Source: an archaeon (GTDB lineage: Archaea > Asgardarchaeota > Hermodarchaeia > Hermodarchaeales > Hermodarchaeaceae). From it: a stretch of DNA of 23,726 nt. The notes under the pieces are model-generated. The model did not search any database. It had not been told where the DNA came from and worked only from the letters and a program-made list of their open reading frames with translations. Below, one piece after another: positions 8,445-15,953 of the stretch (positions are counted from its first letter, which is position 1; each line of letters opens with the position of its first letter). The stretch is from NCBI GenBank assembly GCA_016550405.1, contig JABXGX010000011.1, positions 1 through 23,726 on the forward strand, written 5' to 3'. The position numbers were made by a program, and so were the translations under genes.

Positions 8445-8897
8445 TTAACTTCGTTTCTTTGGTCTTCGTTTGATAGTGATCAGTTTTTTCAAGTCTTCGA
8501 GTAACGAAGAGTCAACGACCTGAATCCATAACCACTTCCCATCATGCAACTTCTCTGTGTTCTCAAACACCTCAATGATTGGAGCTTGGAATTCAGATTG
8601 TCTGGTCAAGAACCTGTCAATCTCCTTTTTTCCGTACACGATAAGAAAACTGAAACTCAATTTTTCCGGGAACAAGGACACAATGGTTTGTTTACTCCTC
8701 CGATACCGAACAAGCCACCCGTATTTATTCCCATAATACAGGATTTCCTTATCTAACTCATAATTTGAGGTAATATAGTCGCTCAGCTCGTTCCACGCCT
8801 TAACAGCGTTAGAATTTGCAATGAAGGCGATGAAATCTGATTCCGTGGGATTGCGTGTTCTATCAAACATTCGTTGATGCGCTTTATCTTCAGTCAC
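8445..8897 (-). CDS. DUF3788 family protein
   Basis: This 150-residue protein matches the DUF3788 layout: W35-NELSDYI, then YYGNKYGWLVRYRRSKQTIVSLFPE (about 54-78), a hydrophobic strand FSFLIVYGKKEIDRF, the HDGKWLWIQV strand (about 119-128) and a basic end ITIKRRPKKR. The family has no established reaction. It is cytosolic and compact. The start is GTG, supported by a strong ribosome site GGAGGAGAAG at 8901-8910 with GGAGG eight bases away. It lies 27 bases after the DUF3795 gene on the same strand and is most likely co-transcribed with it. It converges on the PH-like gene, whose terminator lies between them. The family call is fairly confident. Confidence 0.75.
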   Translation of the reverse strand: MTEDKAHQRMFDRTRNPTESDFIAFIANSNAVKAWNELSDYITSNYELDKEILYYGNKYGWLVRYRRSKQTIVSLFPEKLSFSFLIVYGKKEIDRFLTRQSEFQAPIIEVFENTEKLHDGKWLWIQVVDSSLLEDLKKLITIKRRPKKRS

Positions 8898-8900
8898 TAC

Positions 8901-8910
8901 CTTCTCCTCC
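8901..8910 (-). promoter_or_regulatory. Strong ribosome site fixing a GTG start
   Basis: GGAGGAGAAG on the minus strand decides the GTG start of the DUF3788 gene at 8897; there is no ATG nearby in frame upstream. Confidence 0.75.
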
Positions 8911-8924
8911 TAGCAGTTCAGGAC

Positions 8925-9401
8925 TCACCAGCTTTTCACTTTCTTTTTTGGAGTTACCCACCAATGCTTCTTTCCAGCTAAAAAGCCATCAACACCCTTT
9001 TTTTTCAAGATACTCAAATTCTTGTGGTGAACATCACCATGAGCGGGATCGAAAAATTCAAAGTGCTTATAGATCTTAAACTCTGATAATTCCCTGCATC
9101 CCTCAAATCCTTTCTTCTGAGCACATTTTTTCATTTTGCTGAAAGGTGGTCCACATCCGCCTTTGCATTGGTTTTTGTAACGCATGCACACACGCCCCCC
9201 AAGGTCTTTATACGCTTCGGGGCCGTTTTGGAAATCCTTGAAGAAGGAATCTTTCGCCAAATCTTTTCCAATCATGTCATACCGATAGGTTCGAAACTCT
9301 TTCCGTAAGTTTCGAGCTAAATCAGCAATGACACCAGTGTTTGACGGGCATTCTTTGCAATAGAGTTCATAATAGGCAGTCTCTTTGGTTTTCTCCGACA
9401 T
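8925..9401 (-). CDS. DUF3795-like Cys-rich protein
   Basis: From the ATG at 9401 the protein is 158 residues. A TTG at 9443 would add 14 residues but has no support. Cysteines appear as YCKECPS near the N-terminus, and further as CMRYKNQCKGGCGPPF and KKCAQKKGFEGC, the pattern of small metal-binding DUF3795-type proteins. The pattern suggests zinc or iron-sulfur binding, but no ligand has been shown. The C-terminal third (FEFFDPAHGDVHHKNL, KKKGVDGFLAGKK) is basic and His-containing. It is first in an operon with DUF3788 and divergent from the methyltransferase gene. A minus-strand TATA-like GCTTTAATATC lies at 9461-9470. It could belong to a sister family with the same Cys layout. Confidence 0.55.
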   Translation of the reverse strand: MSEKTKETAYYELYCKECPSNTGVIADLARNLRKEFRTYRYDMIGKDLAKDSFFKDFQNGPEAYKDLGGRVCMRYKNQCKGGCGPPFSKMKKCAQKKGFEGCRELSEFKIYKHFEFFDPAHGDVHHKNLSILKKKGVDGFLAGKKHWWVTPKKKVKSW

Positions 9402-9460
9402 TATCCCAATCACAATCTGTTCGGTGCGAGTGTTAAGTAACAATCCCTACTTTTTATCCG

Positions 9461-9549
9461 ATATTAAAGCATACAGGGTGCTCTGAAAGTAAATCGTTCA
9501 GGACCTTGCTCGATTAATAGATAAAGCACCCTGCAGTATTACTCCTGAA
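9461..9549. promoter_or_regulatory. Divergent promoter with long-spaced inverted repeat
   Basis: A minus-strand TATA-like GCTTTAATATC is at 9461-9470 and a plus-strand ATTAATAG at 9513-9520. The perfect 9-base inverted repeat CAGGGTGCT (9474-9482) / AGCACCCTG (9525-9533) sits across the region with centres 51 bases apart. A second pair, TTCAGGA (9497-9503) / TCCTGAA (9543-9549), overlaps it. The ribosome site of the methyltransferase gene is GGTGA near 9551-9555. Confidence 0.5.
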
Positions 9550-9559
9550 AGGTGAGTAA

Positions 9560-10300
9560 ATGCCTGATGATGTTGTTGAAACGCATGATCTTTTTGGCTT
9601 GATTCTCAAAACACAACTCGAATCCAAGGACTCCATCTTTCATTTCATAGAGCGAAACGATGGATATATTGACTGTGCCAATACACAGCGGTATTTCGGC
9701 TCAAAGGAAGAGTGGCCAGCAAACGAACAAGCCGTTCTCGAATACGCCCAATCACCGGTCCTCGATATTGGCTGTGGTGCTGGCCGCCATGCCCTGCATC
9801 TCCAACAGCAAGGTTTGGAGGTCGTTGGACTAGATTTTTCCGAAGGCGCCGTCTACGTCTGTAAAAAGCGTGGCCTAAAAAAAGTTATTTTAGGATCGGC
9901 TTGCAACCTTCCATCCTTCAAACAGCCATTTAGCACTTTCCTGCTCTTATTCAATAATTTCGGTATATGTGGCGATCCAGCCAACACTATCACGTTACTT
10001 CAAAACCTCTACCGACTAGGGACACCCAACGCTAGGATTCTCCTATCCTATGCTGATGTCTCAAATACAATGAATCCCTTCCACCTTGCTTTTCATAAGC
10101 GCAATCTTGCAGCAGGTCGCCGCAAAGGTGAAATCACCATTCGATTCCGATACCAGGGATACATCGGATCCTGGTTCACCATTTGGCTTCCAACGCGGCA
10201 GGAATTCCAAGATACTATCCAACAAACCCATTGGCAGATTCAAATGGACCTTGAAAAGGAAGGATTCCATCACGTCCTGCTCGCCAAAGCAGAGTTGTAA
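9560..10300 (+). CDS. Class I SAM-dependent methyltransferase
   Basis: This 246-residue cytosolic protein has a clear SAM-binding motif I, VLDIGCGAGRHALHL (67-81), then strand 2 ending in the acidic motif VVGLDFSEGAV (88-98), motif II/III-like LILGSACNLPSFKQPFSTFLLLFNNFG, and a C-terminal beta region. It transfers a methyl group from SAM; the acceptor cannot be read from sequence. The ATG is preceded by GGTGA with correct spacing. The next gene (BtrH-like) starts three bases after its stop, so the two are in one operon and may modify the same metabolite or peptide. A TATA-like ATTAATAG lies about 45 bases before the ATG. Family confidence is high, substrate unknown. Confidence 0.9.
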   Translation: MPDDVVETHDLFGLILKTQLESKDSIFHFIERNDGYIDCANTQRYFGSKEEWPANEQAVLEYAQSPVLDIGCGAGRHALHLQQQGLEVVGLDFSEGAVYVCKKRGLKKVILGSACNLPSFKQPFSTFLLLFNNFGICGDPANTITLLQNLYRLGTPNARILLSYADVSNTMNPFHLAFHKRNLAAGRRKGEITIRFRYQGYIGSWFTIWLPTRQEFQDTIQQTHWQIQMDLEKEGFHHVLLAKAEL

Positions 10301-10303
10301 CTT

Positions 10304-11635
10304 ATGATAATCGAAGGTTACTCACATTTTGGGGCAACCGAACGCGTAGCTGGTGCACTCCGTAATATAATGGACCACTACGGTGTTCTTGCACCCCACA
10401 CAGGTGAACCCTTCACCGAAGCCCTCCTCATGGGTATTGGTGGTGGATTAGGTGCAGAATATTATGTCGGGATCCATAAGGGAATCGACCTATCCCGCAA
10501 AGCCTATAATCGGTTATATCTTCGGTTCAATCATACAAGAAACTACATTCAGAAGCAAGAAGATAACTACTTACCAAAAACTGCCGCACGCATCGGAGCC
10601 CATCTCACAATAAAGGAAACAGTGAGCCAGACGATAGCTAACCAATTTCTTTCTGAATCCCTGCAAGCTGGCAAGCCTGTAATTGTCAAACTTTCCATCT
10701 GGCAAGGGCTCCATCATCATCCAGCCATTCAGGATCGATACAAAGCAGACCCCGATGTCTTTTCCCCACTCCTTTATGGCGAGTTCATCAATTTTCTCCC
10801 CTACTATACACTCCCCTTTCCTTGGATTACGGAGCATCTTATCATCGTATATGGAATCGACGAAGAGGCTGAACGTGTACTACTCTCCGACTTTAGCAAC
10901 CAACCTCTAACCCTAAGTATCTCCCAATTTATCGAATCTCGAAGTATAATGAAGAAATGGAAAAACCTCGCCTATACCATAAATCCTCCTAAAACTAATC
11001 CTGACCTTGCAAAAGCCATTCGACTTGGAATTAATGATTGTGTAGAGAGTCTCTTATGTGAGAAAAGTAGAGGTGCCAGTACACAGATAGGAACCAGAGC
11101 CTGGCGTACAATGGCTGTAAAAGTCGGTGACATTCAAGGAAAACGTGGATGGGTAACCCTTTTCAACGAACCTTGGCAGCTCTTTGATAGCCTCACCCAA
11201 ATGCATGCTCAAATCGCCTTCTTCAACAGTGATGGTGGTGCTCTCCGTTCCTCATACGCTGATTTCTTAGAAGAAGCCAGTGACATCCTGAAGAAACCAG
11301 AACTCAAACACATCGCTCATCAGTTCTCCGATATCGGCATCATTTGGGATGAAATCGGCACTACTGCACTCAACGATGATGTCCCCGAACTCCTACATGC
11401 GAGACAAACAGCACTAGATTGGCATAACACCTTCAAAGTCCATGGAAGCGCCAAAACCAATTCTCTTGAAGCTCTCAGCATGGAACTTCGAGGGATTCGA
11501 GCTCAATTCTCCGAAAAATCCCCATTCACGCAGCGTGAACTTCTCATTCTCTTTGAAGAACTCAGCGCTCGATTATTTGAAGTCTATGATGCGGAAACGT
11601 CAGCGCTTAAAGCACTGCGACTAGCTATGAAGTAA
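10304..11635 (+). CDS. BtrH-like / DUF4872 protein lacking the usual Cys
   Basis: This 443-residue protein starts with HFGATERVAGALRNIMDHYGV (8-28), then SEALLMG-type text EALLMGIGGGLGAEYYV (39-55). This is the layout of the butirosin BtrH N-terminal domain followed by a DUF4872 C-terminal domain. BtrH-like enzymes transfer an acyl group from a carrier protein to an amine; the family N-terminus normally shows HCxxTALR. Here the Cys position is occupied by Thr-Glu-Arg, so the usual C39-like nucleophile seems absent. Residues about 130-215 contain a second family block (PVIVKLSIWQG.. HLIIVYGIDEE). The C-terminal half is helical with a predicted paired-helix arrangement. It is the second gene of the methyltransferase operon, three bases downstream. 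It may be a non-catalytic or altered-chemistry relative. The family call is moderate. Confidence 0.65.
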   Translation: MIIEGYSHFGATERVAGALRNIMDHYGVLAPHTGEPFTEALLMGIGGGLGAEYYVGIHKGIDLSRKAYNRLYLRFNHTRNYIQKQEDNYLPKTAARIGAHLTIKETVSQTIANQFLSESLQAGKPVIVKLSIWQGLHHHPAIQDRYKADPDVFSPLLYGEFINFLPYYTLPFPWITEHLIIVYGIDEEAERVLLSDFSNQPLTLSISQFIESRSIMKKWKNLAYTINPPKTNPDLAKAIRLGINDCVESLLCEKSRGASTQIGTRAWRTMAVKVGDIQGKRGWVTLFNEPWQLFDSLTQMHAQIAFFNSDGGALRSSYADFLEEASDILKKPELKHIAHQFSDIGIIWDEIGTTALNDDVPELLHARQTALDWHNTFKVHGSAKTNSLEALSMELRGIRAQFSEKSPFTQRELLILFEELSARLFEVYDAETSALKALRLAMK

Positions 11636-11645
11636 AATCACTAGG

Positions 11646-12026
11646 TTAGATAACTGCTGGACAACCAGGGCAGGTGTGCTTTTCACGCATTGGACAGTCA
11701 CTACAAACGGATCCACACGGTGGGGTAGTAAGCTTCGTTTCGAGAAGCCGGGGAACGAATTTCTCAGGAAAAGTAATGGTGTCAATGATAAACACGTCGA
11801 CCTTCCGTGCCCCAAGAAGTTCAGGATTTTCAGCGGGTCCTTCAAACCACCACCTCAGTGATTCTGACACAATGGAGCTTATCGAAATAATCATGCCCGA
11901 AGTATCAGCTGTTACTAGATGTGGGCCGTTTTTCATTGCTGCAACGACACCATTAGCATTCGCTGAGCGATCATACTCGGTTATGAAAATACCAAGATAT
12001 CCTTAGTCAAGGTATTCCTGCTCCAT
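11646..12026 (-). pseudogene. Cys-rich ORF interrupted by an in-frame TAA
   Basis: The ATG at 12026 overlaps the TAA of the DUF3795 gene by one base (TAATG). It codes for MEQEYLD, then a TAA at 12003-12005. The same frame continues as GYLGIFITEYDRSANANG.. without another stop to 11646, giving a 96-residue frame from the internal ATG at 11936. Residues after the stop look protein-like: a hydrophobic strand DVFIIDTITFP and a C-terminal cysteine cluster CGSVCSDCP..CPGCP of the type seen in DUF3795-like proteins. No ATG, GTG or TTG lies between the TAA and 11936. Either the gene carries a recent nonsense mutation, or it starts at a non-AUG codon such as ATT or ATA, or only the shorter form is made. 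The protein family is unknown to me. Confidence 0.5.
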
Positions 12027-13060
12027 TAAGTTTCGACTAGGACGGTCATATCAACCTTGGAAAAATTGCGAAAGGCTTGTTTTCCATGTTTTTTCTCTAA
12101 GGCTTTTCCGTATGCCTGTAATGCTTTCAGACTTGCTTCTCCACCCGCCTTCTTGGTAAAACTTAGCTTCATCTCCCATCCTCGAATCCGAAGGTATCCC
12201 GTCGGCACTTTCCAGTCCTTAGCTAGTTTCACAATTTCAGCCTTGATGCCCTTCTTAGCAAGATTGGGGAAAATCACGTTTTCCAACGTACTCAAGGACA
12301 TTAATCCGGTCTCACTTCCCCTATTGCCCTTATATGTTGCCGGGTCAACAACAAGGGCTAACCCATTTGCCTCTTTTAAATTCCCATGAATGGCAAATAT
12401 CAAAAGAAATCGAAACAAGTATTTCACTCGATTCTTCAAACGTTGTTGCTGAATTGCTAAATCTGCATCCACACCTGAAAGAGTGGTCTCGATCAAAGTT
12501 TTCAATACAGTATGAAGTTGTTTAAAATCACTTGCTTGAGGTTCAGTCAATGAATCAGGAAAATCCATAACGTCAGGCTTCAAGAAAGGAAGGGTCGGCG
12601 CTTCAACTATCTCATCAGAGTCTAATTCTGCGCTGATCCGTTGTAACCTGTTCAGCGCCTCGAATGGTTCGATGTATCTATGATATTCTTCTTCAGTCAT
12701 TGGTCGGCCATGAATTTTCTCATAGGCTTCCCGAGTCCAAGTTCCTCCGTGAGCTTGTTCAAAGTCACAGGGGAATCGTGAACAATAGGCACAATTCTTA
12801 ATCCCCATATTCACCACACATTGCCGCACCTGACATCCTTTTCGAAAACGTGCATGCCAGTGCGTGGCATCCTTTTTACTGATTTTTTCGTCGGGCGTCA
12901 AACACAATAAACAAGGCTTCTCTGTGGGAGAATAGCCCAAGACTGCTTTGGCTTCTTTTCGCATTTTGGGAAACTCTTCATCAGAAATGTGCTTCCGTGT
13001 GATGGGAGACCAAGGGCATTTCGCACAGTTCATCCCGCATTTGGATACAACTTCACTCAT
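12026..13060 (-). CDS. DUF3795-containing Cys-rich protein
   Basis: This 344-residue protein begins MSEVVSKCGMNCAKCPW, with C8, C12, C15 followed by C50/C53, then GCQVRQCVVNMGIKNCAYCSRFPC. This is the classic DUF3795 cysteine pattern, which probably holds a metal or iron-sulfur cluster. Residues 120-180 form a helical linker region. The C-terminal part (ALVVDPATYKG.. KVPTGYLRIRGWEMKLSF.. MTVLVET) looks like a separate small alpha/beta domain that I do not recognise. It has no membrane segments. GGTGA lies eleven bases before the ATG, plus AGGA closer. Paired dyads and a TATATAA box lie just upstream. It is followed at TAATG by the interrupted Cys-rich ORF, so the two may have formed one unit. 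DUF3795 call is good, function unknown. Confidence 0.7.
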   Translation of the reverse strand: MSEVVSKCGMNCAKCPWSPITRKHISDEEFPKMRKEAKAVLGYSPTEKPCLLCLTPDEKISKKDATHWHARFRKGCQVRQCVVNMGIKNCAYCSRFPCDFEQAHGGTWTREAYEKIHGRPMTEEEYHRYIEPFEALNRLQRISAELDSDEIVEAPTLPFLKPDVMDFPDSLTEPQASDFKQLHTVLKTLIETTLSGVDADLAIQQQRLKNRVKYLFRFLLIFAIHGNLKEANGLALVVDPATYKGNRGSETGLMSLSTLENVIFPNLAKKGIKAEIVKLAKDWKVPTGYLRIRGWEMKLSFTKKAGGEASLKALQAYGKALEKKHGKQAFRNFSKVDMTVLVET

Positions 13061-13079
13061 TCCTAATCACCCAAAAAAA

Positions 13080-13118
13080 GGAGTGACTCCCAGACCCTTA
13101 GGAGAATCTCCTATATAA
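13080..13118 (-). promoter_or_regulatory. TATA box with paired GGAG-N3-CTCC dyads
   Basis: TATATAA on the plus strand (13112-13118) reads as a minus-strand TATA. Immediately downstream in the minus direction are two 11-base dyads, GGAGAATCTCC (13101-13111) and GGAGTGACTCC (13080-13090). The first extends to TAGGAGA-a-TCTCCTA (13099-13113). Their centres, 13106 and 13085, are 21 bases apart. They would cover the stretch from TATA to the transcript start of the DUF3795 gene. Confidence 0.6.
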
Positions 13119-13147
13119 TCAGGGAGTCTTGTGGCAAGGTGAACCCG

Positions 13148-13687
13148 CTAGATTGCTAAGTAATGGAAAAACGGTTTCCCACAGCCTGAAGCGGATTCAG
13201 CCATTTTCTTCTGGTAAATCCTTAGAGTAAACCCAGCATGTGGTTCTTCTTGTTCCCCTATCTTCCGATATCCTAGTTTCTCATAGAAGTGGTGATTCCG
13301 TGTATGCCATTCCGGAGTATCCAGAATCCATCGTTTTGTTGGAAACGTTCGATGCACATGATCCATGACTGCCGAACCGATTCCTCGATCTTGAAAGTCT
13401 GGATCGAGGAAAATTGTTCCCAACACATTAGATCCTTTCTCGGGATAGTCAGTGAAGATGAGGAAGGCTCCAATCAATTGATTGCCAAGAAGGATTTTCC
13501 AGCATTTTCCTTTTTGCATCCATTGCTGAAAGAAGCGTCCATCATTGTAGCCATCTGGGCCACCTTCAGGTTCGCCCCGGAACCGCTGTGAATCATCATC
13601 AAAGCTCCGTCTCATTACCTCGGTCATGGCAGGAATATCCGCTTTAGTAGCTCGAATATAATGAAGCTTTGAAAGGTCGGTTATCAG
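13148..13687 (-). CDS. GNAT acetyltransferase with a probable CTG start
   Basis: The ATG at 13627 gives 159 residues, but the frame continues upstream to a stop at 13691-13693 and encodes ITDLSKLHYIRATKADIPAM, which is exactly a GNAT first strand and helix (xxIRxATxxDxxxM). The start I choose is CTG at 13685-13687. It overlaps the TGA of the upstream regulator (CTGA) and has AAGGAGGT at 13694-13701, six bases before it. From CTG the protein is 179 residues. Motif A DPDFQDRGIGSAVMDHV holds the acetyl-CoA loop, and the later HTRNHHFYEKLGYRKIGE matches motif B. Substrate unknown. It would be translationally coupled to the ArsR/GyrI-like regulator. Without the extension the fold would lack its first strand. 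Confidence 0.75.
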   Translation of the reverse strand: MITDLSKLHYIRATKADIPAMTEVMRRSFDDDSQRFRGEPEGGPDGYNDGRFFQQWMQKGKCWKILLGNQLIGAFLIFTDYPEKGSNVLGTIFLDPDFQDRGIGSAVMDHVHRTFPTKRWILDTPEWHTRNHHFYEKLGYRKIGEQEEPHAGFTLRIYQKKMAESASGCGKPFFHYLAI

Positions 13688-14637
13688 GGTCTAACCTCCT
13701 TGATGGGCTGATACAGATCTAACACTAGCTCTTCAAAGGGGACATCCTGATCGTGCGGTTTCTCCAGACATTGCCGTGATTCATCATTCTCATATTTCTC
13801 ACTGAGAATCACCCAGTCCACGAGTTTTTTCCAGGATTCCAAGTACCCATGCTTCTTTCCGAAATCTGATTGAAGTTCTTCCCAGGGTTTACAGGTCGTT
13901 ACAGCGAATAAGCCGCCTTCATAATCCTTGGCTTCGATTTCATCTTCACCCTTAAAGTGGGCACCCATCCGAATCCAGAACTCGTATCCATATTCTTCCT
14001 GTCCTGGTGAAGGATTCGGGTTGTTGAATCCGAAAACGGGGTGTTTATTATAATCGTCCAAGAGTCCTTGAGGTGCAGCCCATGCCCGCATTTTTTCCCA
14101 CGCATCAACCTCAGGTGATGCACTAAACGCTCGAGCGCTTGCGACGCGCATAGGTTCGAGTTCTACTACTTGTACAAACAAATCTTCTATCTCCTTCTCC
14201 TTGCGTAAGGCATAGATCTTCTCGATATAACGCTGTGTATTGGTTGAATGCAGCTGTTCGTATCGGTCCGACTCCAGATACGTGGAACTAATCACGGTGA
14301 GTAAAGCCTGACCATCGGGGGTAATTTCATACTGCCCTCGGCCGGTCTGTTTAATCACATCGGCTTTCACGAGTAATCCCAAGTGATGGGATAACGCTGT
14401 TTTTGCTAACCCGCTGACTTTCCGTAACTCGCTGAATAACCGAGGTCGAATCAACAAGGCAGAAAGAACACGTAACCGCTTCTGGTTAGCGAGGGCTCCC
14501 AGCACAATGGCCAGGTCTTTTCCAAGTTTTCCAGTCACGTTCCATGTGGTTTCAGTGTCCATATCGTTCATGAGAAGATCCCAGCAGCTGAGCTGGGTGC
14601 AGTCATCCTTTTTATTTGTTTCTGGATATTTGAACAT
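13684..14637 (-). CDS. ArsR-like HTH fused to a GyrI-like effector-binding domain
   Basis: In this 317-residue protein, residues about 38-110 are a winged helix of ArsR type: LGALANQKRLRVLSALL, the recognition helix LAKTALSHHLGLLVKADVI and the wing TGRGQYEITPDGQ. A long helix (115-150) leads into a GyrI/AraC-effector domain (about 155-315), recognised by VELEPMRVASARAFS, HPVFGFNNPNPSPGQEEYGYEFWIRMG and the later YEGGLFAVTTCK and LDLYQPI. Such domains bind small amphipathic or cationic compounds, so this is likely a ligand-controlled DNA-binding repressor or activator. It is flanked by two GNAT genes on the same strand; the downstream one appears coupled by CTGA. The metal-binding Cys of classic ArsR is not visible. 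An alternative Met at 23 would shorten the N-terminus. Confidence 0.8.
   Translation of the reverse strand: MFKYPETNKKDDCTQLSCWDLLMNDMDTETTWNVTGKLGKDLAIVLGALANQKRLRVLSALLIRPRLFSELRKVSGLAKTALSHHLGLLVKADVIKQTGRGQYEITPDGQALLTVISSTYLESDRYEQLHSTNTQRYIEKIYALRKEKEIEDLFVQVVELEPMRVASARAFSASPEVDAWEKMRAWAAPQGLLDDYNKHPVFGFNNPNPSPGQEEYGYEFWIRMGAHFKGEDEIEAKDYEGGLFAVTTCKPWEELQSDFGKKHGYLESWKKLVDWVILSEKYENDESRQCLEKPHDQDVPFEELVLDLYQPIKEVRP
13694..13701 (-). promoter_or_regulatory. Ribosome site supporting a CTG start
   Basis: AAGGAGGT on the minus strand, inside the end of the regulator gene, lies six bases before CTG at 13687. There is no ATG, GTG or TTG at the right distance in that frame. Confidence 0.65.
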
Positions 14638-14677
14638 AAGACCTAATAATATTGAACAATGTGGGGTTCAACTACGC

Positions 14678-15187
14678 TCAAAGAGATTTCCGGAGGACAT
14701 AGGTTCGTTCAATATTTCCTTCAAATCCTGGCATTTCCCTACATCCACCTACTTGGTAACCTCGTTTCCGACAAATCGCAAGAGCTGCAGGATTATAGGC
14801 ATAATAGGCAATTTCCGTAACTCCCCTTGTTCGCATGAACTCTTCAAAGAACGCAAAGAACTTTGAGCCATATCCTTTCCCGCGATAGACCTCTCTCAAC
14901 CAAACCTCATGAAGCTCCACAAATTTCGCTTTTCCTCCAAACAACCGACGAAGGATTGCTTGATCCTCAGCATCTCGAGAGTCACCCTTTCGGTGTTCAT
15001 CGGTCGAAGAATCATGCCAGATGGTATGACCAACGATTTCACCGTCTTTCCGCCAAATAATCAGGTATTCGGGGTTCAGCTTAAAGTACATCAAGCCATT
15101 TTCTCGAGATTCGGTCTTTTCTTGTACTAAAGCATAATATTGTTCGAACTCGTTAGAGTCACAGCCTAACTCAAATTTCACAGACAT
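14678..15187 (-). CDS. GNAT family N-acetyltransferase
   Basis: This 169-residue protein has motif A V95-WLREVYRGKGYGSKFFAFFEEF, with the R-G-K-G-Y-G loop (102-107) for acetyl-CoA, and the motif B helix YYAYNPAALAICRKRGYQVGG (128-148). N-terminal strands carry YFKLNPEYLIIWRKDGEIVGHTIWH. Substrate unknown. The ATG is supported by GGAGGT (15195-15200) seven bases upstream and a TATA box (15231-15239 as ATTTTTATAC region). It lies 40 bases before the ArsR/GyrI-like gene and may be the first gene of a three-gene unit, although the gap leaves room for another promoter. Confidence 0.85.
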   Translation of the reverse strand: MSVKFELGCDSNEFEQYYALVQEKTESRENGLMYFKLNPEYLIIWRKDGEIVGHTIWHDSSTDEHRKGDSRDAEDQAILRRLFGGKAKFVELHEVWLREVYRGKGYGSKFFAFFEEFMRTRGVTEIAYYAYNPAALAICRKRGYQVGGCREMPGFEGNIERTYVLRKSL

Positions 15188-15230
15188 TCCGCATACCTCC
15201 AGTAAGACCCACTTTCTATCTCCAATTACC

Positions 15231-15239
15231 GTATAAAAA
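15231..15239 (-). promoter_or_regulatory. TATA box for the GNAT unit
   Basis: GTATAAAAA on the plus strand reads TTTTTATAC on the minus strand, about 45 bases before the GNAT ATG. A message starting 26 bases downstream would have a leader of about 20 bases holding the GGAGGT site. The rest of 15188-15382 shows only short unconvincing repeats. Confidence 0.6.
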
Positions 15240-15382
15240 TATGAAACCTACTCATGGGGTAACACAAAGTAGATTGCCATGCCAGACCTTGACCATTACC
15301 CACTGTCTGTGAATTTATCTGTGCCTACTCTGCCTCTTACTGTGTGGCAAATTTTAGACAAGCATACAAAATGAGGGACGGA

Positions 15383-15943
15383 TCATAATTCGCTAGCAAG
15401 GCCTAATCCCACACGTCTTGCGAGTTCGAGTAATTGCGATGAATTTCGAACCGCATCACGGCCATCCGAACCGGGTGCAAGAACTGTAGCAATGTGGTCC
15501 ATGCCTAAATAACTGAAGATATCTTCAAACATGGCCACGGTATGCCGGGCATAACTATCTGATCCGCCACCCATTGGAATAGCGATAACCACCTTTTTCC
15601 CGCGGAAGGTTGTCCGACCAATACTGATCCATCGATCTAAGAATGCCTTGAATTGTGCTGTTGGTCCCCACCAATATATCGGTGTACCTAACACCCAAAC
15701 AGCACTTTGCTTCATTGTGTTTGCTAGACCGTTAAAGTCATCTTCTTGGATACACTTGTGAGTCTTAGAACAGCCAAAACACCCCTTACAGGGTTGTATA
15801 TCCATTTCATCTAAGATTTCCAATCCGGTTGACGCTCCAGCTGTCTCCGCACCTGAAAGAATCTCTTTTATTAGAGTCTCAGTGTTACCTTTCCGACGAG
15901 GGCTGCCACTTATCCCAAGAACTTGCGGTGGGCTTGACATCAT
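15383..15943 (-). CDS. NADPH-dependent FMN reductase-like flavoprotein
   Basis: The chosen ATG at 15943 gives 186 residues starting MMSSPPQVLGISGSPRRKGNT. A longer reading from 16006 overlaps the upstream gene by 53 bases and adds a non-conserved stretch. GGAG five bases before 15943 supports the shorter form. Motifs are GISGSPRRKGNTE (FMN phosphate loop), then CKGCFGCSKTHKC, the Cys cluster typical of iron-sulfur flavoproteins and related oxidoreductases, and TPIYWWGPTAQFKAFLDRW, the second flavin contact. The C-terminal region holds MGGGSDSYARHTV. It likely reduces a quinone, metal or nitro compound using NAD(P)H. It follows the ATC-hydrolase-like gene by ten bases and should be co-transcribed. 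Confidence 0.85.
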   Translation of the reverse strand: MMSSPPQVLGISGSPRRKGNTETLIKEILSGAETAGASTGLEILDEMDIQPCKGCFGCSKTHKCIQEDDFNGLANTMKQSAVWVLGTPIYWWGPTAQFKAFLDRWISIGRTTFRGKKVVIAIPMGGGSDSYARHTVAMFEDIFSYLGMDHIATVLAPGSDGRDAVRNSSQLLELARRVGLGLASEL

Positions 15944-15953
15944 GAGCGCTCCG

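Noticed and set aside
11674..12006. 110-residue plus-strand frame opposite the interrupted Cys-rich ORF
   Set aside because: No ribosome site or recognisable motif; the minus strand carries the cysteine cluster and coupling to its neighbour.
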